A stretch of DNA of 46,032 bases from an uncultured Ruminiclostridium sp. (lineage in GTDB: Bacteria > Bacillota > Clostridia > Oscillospirales > Ruminococcaceae): the NCBI GenBank assembly GCA_947624435.1, contig CANQKE010000020.1, positions 1 through 46,032 on the forward strand, written 5' to 3'. Positions 41,048 through 46,032 of the stretch are shown here, piece by piece; position 1 is the first letter of the stretch; each line of letters opens with the position of its first letter. Made by a program: the position numbers and the translations under genes. Below the pieces are notes generated by a model that ran no database searches, was not told the origin of the DNA, and saw only the letters and a list, made by a program, of their open reading frames with translations.

Positions 41048-42023
41048 GCTCTGCGATAAAGGCAGCAGACTCAGGATAATCACCGACGAAAAATTCAATA
41101 TACTGTGGAACAATAAAGATTTTGAGCCGGGAGAGATCGCATTTTCCGATATAAAGGGGAAAGCTCCAAAGGACGGCGCGGTGTTTTCGGTCTATGTGAA
41201 CGGAAGCTGCCACAGCGCGGAATGTGTAGCCGTAAACACCGACGGTCAAAAGCTGTTTATCTGGATACTCTGCACCGCCTCGGAAAACATATTCAGGCTA
41301 GGCTACACAAATACTTATAAAGAGGTATCTTATATCTTCGATACGCTTAAAAACAATATAGATATCCTCGCGCACTTAGCGGAAGTGATAGCCCGCGAAA
41401 GCCCGGAAGTTAAAACCACCGCAAACGAACAGACAAGGATATGCCGTGACCTGACACGGTATGTCGATACTTTAAGCGAGATATCCTCCATTATCTACGG
41501 TCATGCCGACAAAGAAAAAACCGTGCTGATATTTCGGGAAGCGGACGATGTTATCCAGGCGTGCAACCGGTTTCTGAACACGAGAGGACATACGATAAAA
41601 CTGCTGACGACTCAGGCGGGAAAGCTTAAGGACGTAAGCATATTAGGCGACCGTCAGATAATCGACAGCATACTTTTCGGTCTGATAAGACATGTCATAA
41701 TTTCCTCTAACGAGAAAAATCATGTGATAGATGTATACACCGGAAACAAAAGTGTGTATATACAGCTTAAATATCACATCAGTGACCAAACAAAGGAAAA
41801 TTTAGAAAAGATAAGAGCCAATGATTTTAACAACTTTGCCGCAAAGCTGTATATCGAGTATATCGGCGGCAGTATAAGCATATCGGAAAGCAGCAAAAGC
41901 GAAGAGATAATAATAGAGTTTCCTATACACAAAAGCAGAAGCATTCTTAAAAGCAATTATGCTGCTATCAGTATGAAAGAATTGGACAGATTAGCAGAGA
42001 TGTATTTATCGGATCTGTTATAA
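41016..42023 (+). CDS. Degenerate histidine-kinase-like protein
   Basis: A 335-residue cytosolic protein. A PAS-like start (LRIITDEKFNILWNN, 19-33) leads to a helical DHp-like stretch (about 105-165) without the H-box histidine, then a region with the order of a HATPase domain (about 205-310). Its N-box is DRQIIDSILFGLIRHV (no Mg-binding Asn), the G1 box is reduced to HISDQTKENLEKI, and the G2 site reads NNFAAKLYIEYIGGSISI in place of GLGLAI. It should bind neither ATP nor phosphoryl groups normally. GGGAG lies 7 nt before the ATG. It lies directly upstream of a response regulator/kinase pair. Confidence 0.7.
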   Translation: MKATATEQAAKLCDKGSRLRIITDEKFNILWNNKDFEPGEIAFSDIKGKAPKDGAVFSVYVNGSCHSAECVAVNTDGQKLFIWILCTASENIFRLGYTNTYKEVSYIFDTLKNNIDILAHLAEVIARESPEVKTTANEQTRICRDLTRYVDTLSEISSIIYGHADKEKTVLIFREADDVIQACNRFLNTRGHTIKLLTTQAGKLKDVSILGDRQIIDSILFGLIRHVIISSNEKNHVIDVYTGNKSVYIQLKYHISDQTKENLEKIRANDFNNFAAKLYIEYIGGSISISESSKSEEIIIEFPIHKSRSILKSNYAAISMKELDRLAEMYLSDLL

Positions 42024-42189
42024 AAATAATTTTATACCGTTTTTTGATTTTTTTCACCTGTTTTTCATAAAGCGCCTATATAATTATAAATGTCAGTAAG
42101 AGCTGACAGAAGATTATGGTGGTTGAAACACAATTATCATGATTTCCTCTCCCCTTATTTTTATTTGTATTTGTAATGGCATTTTATCT

Positions 42190-42227
42190 TTATTCAGTTT
42201 AACAGGCTTAAACTGAATAATTTTTTT
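42190..42227 (+). terminator. Perfect terminator abutting the response-regulator ribosome site (attenuator candidate)
   Basis: TTATTCAGTTTAA-caggc-TTAAACTGAATAA: a perfect 13-bp stem with a 5-nt loop, followed by seven T (42221-42227). The AGAAAGGAG ribosome site begins within 10 nt and the ATG is at 42249, leaving no room for a promoter. A TATAAT word at 42079-42084 (poor -35) could start a leader of about 160 nt, opening with a TGTCAG/CTGACA hairpin. A 25-codon hydrophobic ORF (42139-42216, no clear ribosome site) ends inside the terminator's right arm. Confidence 0.75.
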
Positions 42228-42248
42228 AATACAGAAAGGAGCTTTGAT

Positions 42249-42923
42249 ATGTACAAAATACTTATCGCCGACGACGAACAGAAAATACGCGAGGTAATAC
42301 GCGAATATGCCGAATACGAGGGTCACACGGTGTCCGAGGCCGTTGACGGTATGCAGGCGGTGGAAATGGCTCGCAATCAGGACTTTGACATTATAATCCT
42401 GGATATAATGATGCCGAGGTTAGACGGATTTTCCGCCTGCAAGGAAATAAGAAAGTTCAAGAACACTCCGGTGCTTATGCTTTCGGCGCGCAGCGAAGAA
42501 TATGACAAGCTGTTCGGCTTTGAAATGGGAGTAGACGACTATGTAGTCAAGCCGTTTTCCCCGAAAGAGGTAATGGCGAGGATAAACGCTATCGTAAAGC
42601 GCAACAAGACGTCTTCCGAGCAGCAGTCGGGCGATATACAGAAATTTGAGGGACTTGAGATAAATTTTACCGCAAGGGACGTCATCATAGACGGTCAGAA
42701 AGCGAATCTCACCCCGAAAGAATACGACCTGCTTTTCTACCTTGTCAAAAACAAAAATATCGCCCTCACACGCAATAAGCTTTTAGAAGAGGTCTGGGGC
42801 TACGACTTTTTCGGCGACGACAGGACGATAGATACTCATATCAAAATGCTTAGAAACAATCTCGGACCGTACAGAAAATTCATAGTTACGCTGCGCGGCA
42901 TGGGATATAAGTTTGAAGTATGA
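42249..42923 (+). CDS. OmpR/PhoB-type response regulator
   Basis: A 224-residue two-component regulator. The receiver domain (1-120) has the acidic pair D8/D9, phosphorylation site D52 (ILDIMMPRLDG), S79 and K101 (VVKPFS). The C-terminal winged helix (about 127-224) ends GYDFFGDDRTIDTHIKMLR and RGMGYKFEV. GAAAGGAG lies 9 nt before the ATG. The partner kinase follows. Expression must pass the terminator immediately upstream. Confidence 0.96.
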   Translation: MYKILIADDEQKIREVIREYAEYEGHTVSEAVDGMQAVEMARNQDFDIIILDIMMPRLDGFSACKEIRKFKNTPVLMLSARSEEYDKLFGFEMGVDDYVVKPFSPKEVMARINAIVKRNKTSSEQQSGDIQKFEGLEINFTARDVIIDGQKANLTPKEYDLLFYLVKNKNIALTRNKLLEEVWGYDFFGDDRTIDTHIKMLRNNLGPYRKFIVTLRGMGYKFEV

Positions 42924-42933
42924 CGGTGATATA

Positions 42934-44400
42934 ATGAAAGGTGTTTTTTCGAGCATACGGTTTCGTGTATGGCTTATGTTCATTGTATTTGCGCTGCTGA
43001 TAATCGCGTTTTTGTATATATTTCAGGTGGTAATGCTGTCAAGCTATTACGAGCATATGAAAACCAAGGAAACGTCGGAAACGGTCGGCATAATCAGCGA
43101 CGTATGGCACAACGATCCCGCAAAGCTTTCCGAAACCGTCAAGGAGCTTGCCAAAGAGCGTCAGCTTTATATCCATATTTCCGACGGGAACAGGACTTAT
43201 GTACATCAGAATTTTCTCGGAAGAAACAATCAGGAGATACGCGATATAATTTTCAGCCTTGACGAAGAACAGATGGAAAGGTACTCAAACGGCGAGGACG
43301 TCTACTCGATGACTACCCTGCCCCGTTCCAAGGACGGCGGAAAAGCGATAGTAATGATATCTCAGATAGCGGCGGCAGACGAGCAAAATCAGTTTTATGA
43401 AACCAACGGAGCGGTCAAGGCTTATGTATTTAATTATCTCGAACCGATAGGGACTACCACCGAGATAATTTACAGCCAGTTAAATCTTACCGCTGTGCTT
43501 ATAATACTCGGCGCGTTTGTTATCTCGGTGTTTTTCTCCAGCAGCATAACAAAGCCGATAGTCCAGATACAAAAGTCCGCGCGAAAGCTTCCGCAGGGAG
43601 AATTTCATCTGGAGACCAAAAAGCACCAGTTCTTAGAAATAAACGAGCTTACCGAAACACTGAACACCGCCTCTGACGAAATCGCAAAATCCGATGATCT
43701 GCGCAAGGAGCTGATGGCGAACATCTCGCACGATTTGCGCACTCCGCTGACTATGATAAAGGCTTACGCCGAGATGATACGCGACCTTTCCGGCGATAAT
43801 CCCGAAAAGCGGGAAAAACATCTTAAAATCATCATAGACGAAACGGACAGGCTTTCTTCTTTAGTAACGGACATTCTGGACCTGTCCAAGCTGCAAAGCG
43901 GCGTTGCTAAGATGAATATGGAGGTGTTCGATTTCTCGCAGCACATTAAGGATTTGACTTCGCGCTTTTCCCTGCTCAACGAGGTGAGGGATTATAACAT
44001 TCTCCTCAGCTGTGAGCCGGACATATACATCAAAGCCGATATTACCAAGATCGAGCAGGTAGTGTATAATTTCATCAACAACGCCGTGACCTATGCCGGC
44101 GACGATAAGACCGTCAAGATAAATCTGTACCGCAAACCGGACAACACCGTGCGGTTTGAAGTGCAGGACAACGGCGTCGGCATAGACGAAGAAAACATCA
44201 AATACGTCTGGGACAGATACTATAAAGTAAAGCGTGACGGCGAAACTCATCAGCGCGCCAAAAGCGGCAGCGGACTGGGGCTGTCTATCGTAAAGGGTGT
44301 GCTTGAAATGCACAAATTCAAATACGGAGTGGACAGCAAGGTCGGCGTCGGCAGTACGTTCTGGTTTGAATGCAGCGAATGCAAACCTCCTAAAAAATAA
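42934..44400 (+). CDS. Membrane sensor histidine kinase
   Basis: A 488-residue kinase. Two membrane helices (about 10-35 and 185-205) frame an extracellular sensor of about 150 residues; a HAMP domain follows (SSSITKPIVQIQKSARKLP). The H-box is NISHDLRTPLTMIKAY with H266, the N-box VVYNFINNAVTY, the G1 box QDNGVGID and the G2 box SGSGLGLSIVKGVL, so it is fully competent. The ATG at 42934 is preferred over a TTG seven codons earlier, which lies inside the regulator gene and lacks a ribosome site. It forms an operon with the regulator, 10 nt apart. Confidence 0.95.
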   Translation: MKGVFSSIRFRVWLMFIVFALLIIAFLYIFQVVMLSSYYEHMKTKETSETVGIISDVWHNDPAKLSETVKELAKERQLYIHISDGNRTYVHQNFLGRNNQEIRDIIFSLDEEQMERYSNGEDVYSMTTLPRSKDGGKAIVMISQIAAADEQNQFYETNGAVKAYVFNYLEPIGTTTEIIYSQLNLTAVLIILGAFVISVFFSSSITKPIVQIQKSARKLPQGEFHLETKKHQFLEINELTETLNTASDEIAKSDDLRKELMANISHDLRTPLTMIKAYAEMIRDLSGDNPEKREKHLKIIIDETDRLSSLVTDILDLSKLQSGVAKMNMEVFDFSQHIKDLTSRFSLLNEVRDYNILLSCEPDIYIKADITKIEQVVYNFINNAVTYAGDDKTVKINLYRKPDNTVRFEVQDNGVGIDEENIKYVWDRYYKVKRDGETHQRAKSGSGLGLSIVKGVLEMHKFKYGVDSKVGVGSTFWFECSECKPPKK

Positions 44401-44404
44401 TTTG

Positions 44405-44440
44405 ACCTTCGGGAAGCGATTGGCCTCCCGAAGGTTTTTT
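44405..44440 (+). terminator. Terminator of the two-component operon
   Basis: ACCTTCGGGA-11 nt-TCCCGAAGGT, a perfect 10-bp stem followed by TTTTT. It faces the convergent guanylyltransferase gene and may also serve that gene. Confidence 0.88.
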
Positions 44441-44454
44441 ACAGTTATTCAGAT

Positions 44455-45744
44455 TTATACACTTATTTGTATTTCAAGAATTACGGTATCCTCCACAGCA
44501 ATAAGCGAGTGTAAAACACCTTTATCTATCGTGTATGTATCGCCGGGAAAAGCGTCGTGATTTCGGCCGTTTATCTTTATGACCGCTTTTCCGCTCAGCA
44601 CCGTCCAGACGGTGCGATTGGCGGCGTGCGTCTTTTCCTTTATCTCACTGCCCTGCTTTACGAATTTCTTTTTGGTGACCGCCTTGTTCCCTTTTTCATC
44701 TACAGAAACATTAAGCACGGTGTAATCGCCCCACTCGCGTTCCTCATACATCGGGCGAATGTCCATATTCTCAACGTATTTCTTTATGTATGAGCTTTGC
44801 TCCTTATCGGCGACAAGTATACCGTCAGGACCTGCCGCCACTATCATATCATGCGCGCCCATTACCACTATCGGTATTTCAAGCTCATTTATGACGTGAG
44901 TATTGGTGCAGTCCTCGCTTGCTATCGCAAAGCCGTAAAGAGGGTCCATAACCTCGGTGATAGTGTTCCATGTACCAAGGTCTTTCCATTCTCCGTCATA
45001 CGGAACTACCGCCACGCTGTCCGCTTTTTCCAGCACTACATAGTCAAAGCTGTTTTTCTCAAACAAAGCATAATTATTCAGCACATCGGCAAAGCCGGTC
45101 GACGGCACATAGCGCTGTACAATATCCATGATATACGACAGCTTAAACGCGAACACGCCGCAGTTCCAAAGCCCGCCCATATCTATAAACTGCTGTGCGG
45201 CATGCTTGTCCGGCTTTTCCTTGAACTGCGAAACGGGAAAAGGCTCAATATCGGTATTTTCGGGGATTATGTAGCCGTATTTTTCGGATGGGTAGGTGGG
45301 TTTTACTCCCATCAGCACAATATCCGCCGTGCCTTGCTGTACCGCGGCGTCGATTTTATTCAATGCGGCGAAAAAATCATTTTCCACATAAGGGTCTACC
45401 GGCAGGACTATAACCGTTTCGTCCGGTTCGCAGCGCCTTTCGTAATATAAATGAGATGAGGCCAGCGCGATAGCGGGAAAGGTGTTGCGGCGATAAGGCT
45501 CTACAATAACGGACACCTTAGAGCCGAGCTGATTTTTTATAGCCTCCACCTGTGTTGCGCTGGTAGTGACCGATATATCCGCATTTGGAATAGCAGACGA
45601 TATCTGCCCGTATACGCGCCTTACCATTGAATCGGTACAGCCGTTATCATTTTTGATGAGCTTAAGAAACTGCTTAGAGCGTACCTCGTTTGACAGCGGC
45701 CATAAGCGCTTGCCCGAGCCGCCGGAGAGTAGAACGATTTTCAT
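44455..45744 (-). CDS. manC: Mannose-1-phosphate guanylyltransferase with degenerate cupin domain
   Basis: A 429-residue sugar nucleotidyltransferase that makes GDP-mannose from mannose-1-phosphate and GTP. The nucleotide site is LLSGGSGKRLWPLSN (5-19) with K24, and VEPYRRNTFPAIALAS, FKEKPDK and GLWNCGVFAF follow. The C-terminal cupin (about 335-429) replaces the phosphomannose isomerase domain of bifunctional ManC, but the QMHxHRxEHW metal site reads KTHAANRTVW: only H373 survives. It is thus probably monofunctional. It is 3 nt downstream of a GDP-fucose synthase-like gene, which fits GDP-mannose use for a fucosylated polysaccharide. Confidence 0.9.
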   Translation of the reverse strand: MKIVLLSGGSGKRLWPLSNEVRSKQFLKLIKNDNGCTDSMVRRVYGQISSAIPNADISVTTSATQVEAIKNQLGSKVSVIVEPYRRNTFPAIALASSHLYYERRCEPDETVIVLPVDPYVENDFFAALNKIDAAVQQGTADIVLMGVKPTYPSEKYGYIIPENTDIEPFPVSQFKEKPDKHAAQQFIDMGGLWNCGVFAFKLSYIMDIVQRYVPSTGFADVLNNYALFEKNSFDYVVLEKADSVAVVPYDGEWKDLGTWNTITEVMDPLYGFAIASEDCTNTHVINELEIPIVVMGAHDMIVAAGPDGILVADKEQSSYIKKYVENMDIRPMYEEREWGDYTVLNVSVDEKGNKAVTKKKFVKQGSEIKEKTHAANRTVWTVLSGKAVIKINGRNHDAFPGDTYTIDKGVLHSLIAVEDTVILEIQISV

Positions 45745-45747
45745 AAT

Positions 45748-46032
45748 TTAACTTCCTTGATCTACTTTATTTTTATAAAATTCATATGCTTTTTTTATCC
45801 CGTCTCTAAATTCTGTTTTTGCTTTCCAACCTAAAATGTTTAATTTTTCACAGGACATATTTTTTCTATGTATTCCGCCGGGTTTGTCGGTGTTGAACAC
45901 TATTTCTCCGTCATAACCTACCGCTTCTTTTATCGTATAAGCTATGTCTTTTATCGACATTTCATAGCCTGACGTTATATTTATAAAGCTATATTCCTTG
46001 TTTTTATCTATAAGATATATACAAGCATCTGC
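45748..46032 (-). CDS. GDP-L-fucose synthase-like epimerase/reductase, C-terminal part only
   Basis: The last 94 residues of an extended short-chain dehydrogenase; the gene runs off the window at 46032, so the true start is not seen (an internal ATG at 45960 is not the start). The stretch DACIYLIDKNK, the FNTDKPGGIHRKNMSCEKL block with the GDP-fucose synthase-type KPDG-like turn, and the terminal FRDGIKKAYEFYKN match GDP-L-fucose synthase (GDP-4-keto-6-deoxymannose epimerase-reductase). The DNA is clearly more AT-rich than the rest of the window, as is usual for capsule or O-antigen loci. manC follows by 3 nt. Confidence 0.82.
   Translation of the reverse strand, partial: ADACIYLIDKNKEYSFINITSGYEMSIKDIAYTIKEAVGYDGEIVFNTDKPGGIHRKNMSCEKLNILGWKAKTEFRDGIKKAYEFYKNKVDQGS

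Noticed and set aside
42139-42216. A 25-codon hydrophobic ORF as a separate gene
   Set aside because: There is no convincing ribosome site; it is kept only as a possible leader peptide in the attenuator finding.

Overview
The window reads as a chromosomal segment of a low- to mid-GC Gram-positive anaerobe of class Clostridia. The surface protein style (CxxC repeats, NPDTG sorting signal), the CmpB-type membrane protein, the DUF815, DUF512 and DUF896 genes, and the gene orders der-plsY-gpsA and comEC-holA-rnmV point to a Ruminococcus-like member of the Oscillospirales. That taxonomic call is inference. Most of the window is densely packed housekeeping DNA with near-consensus sigma-A promoters (TTGACA-17-TATAAT) and clear Shine-Dalgarno sites.

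Layout. 2-3381 (minus): tRNA-Val, an M24 peptidase, aroQ, an endonuclease IV-like protein, a YqeG-type phosphatase and rpsU. 3551-7968 (minus): a 71-residue protein, a broken GNAT gene and a 1209-residue secreted transglutaminase-like surface protein. 8188-10171 (plus): htpG behind a consensus promoter with a perfect CIRCE operator. 10236-10969: an IS200-type element. 10975-14458 (minus): a zinc-ribbon membrane protein with an 11x33-bp repeat, trmO and a GH30 glycosidase. 14625-15406: a YafQ-type toxin-antitoxin pair plus a probable minus-strand small RNA. 15386-19483: CmpB-like protein, D,D-carboxypeptidase, pgi, a P-loop protein and rpmF. 19576-23881 (plus): DUF512 protein, der, plsY, gpsA. 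23878-25976 (minus): small membrane proteins and a TetR regulator. 26238-38869 (plus): dus, DUF815 ATPase, a lipoprotein, alaS, hinT, comEC, holA, rnmV, then an MBOAT/DHHW pair for polysaccharide O-acylation. 38901-40812: an apbE / NusG-II / Gx-transporter trio that looks like part of an extracellular electron-transfer or flavinylation module. 40814-44400: DUF896 protein, a degenerate histidine-kinase-like protein, then an OmpR-type response regulator and sensor kinase whose mRNA must pass a perfect terminator. 44455-46032 (minus): a mannose-1-phosphate guanylyltransferase and the end of an AT-rich GDP-fucose synthase-like gene, the edge of a polysaccharide locus.

The most interesting signals are regulatory rather than new enzymes. 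(i) Two genes, dus and apbE, share the layout TATACT-6 nt-ATG, so their mRNAs should be leaderless. (ii) holA has no usable ATG/GTG/TTG at its conserved N-terminus; an ACG stands 8 nt after a strong Shine-Dalgarno. (iii) A 13-bp terminator hairpin abuts the response-regulator ribosome binding site. (iv) The IS200 transposase carries an anti-Shine-Dalgarno outside its own promoter. (v) An orphan promoter and terminator define a roughly 70-nt RNA behind the toxin gene. (vi) ComEC, the kinase-like protein and the ManC cupin each keep a recognisable fold but have lost key catalytic residues. No CRISPR array, prophage or obvious defence island is present.
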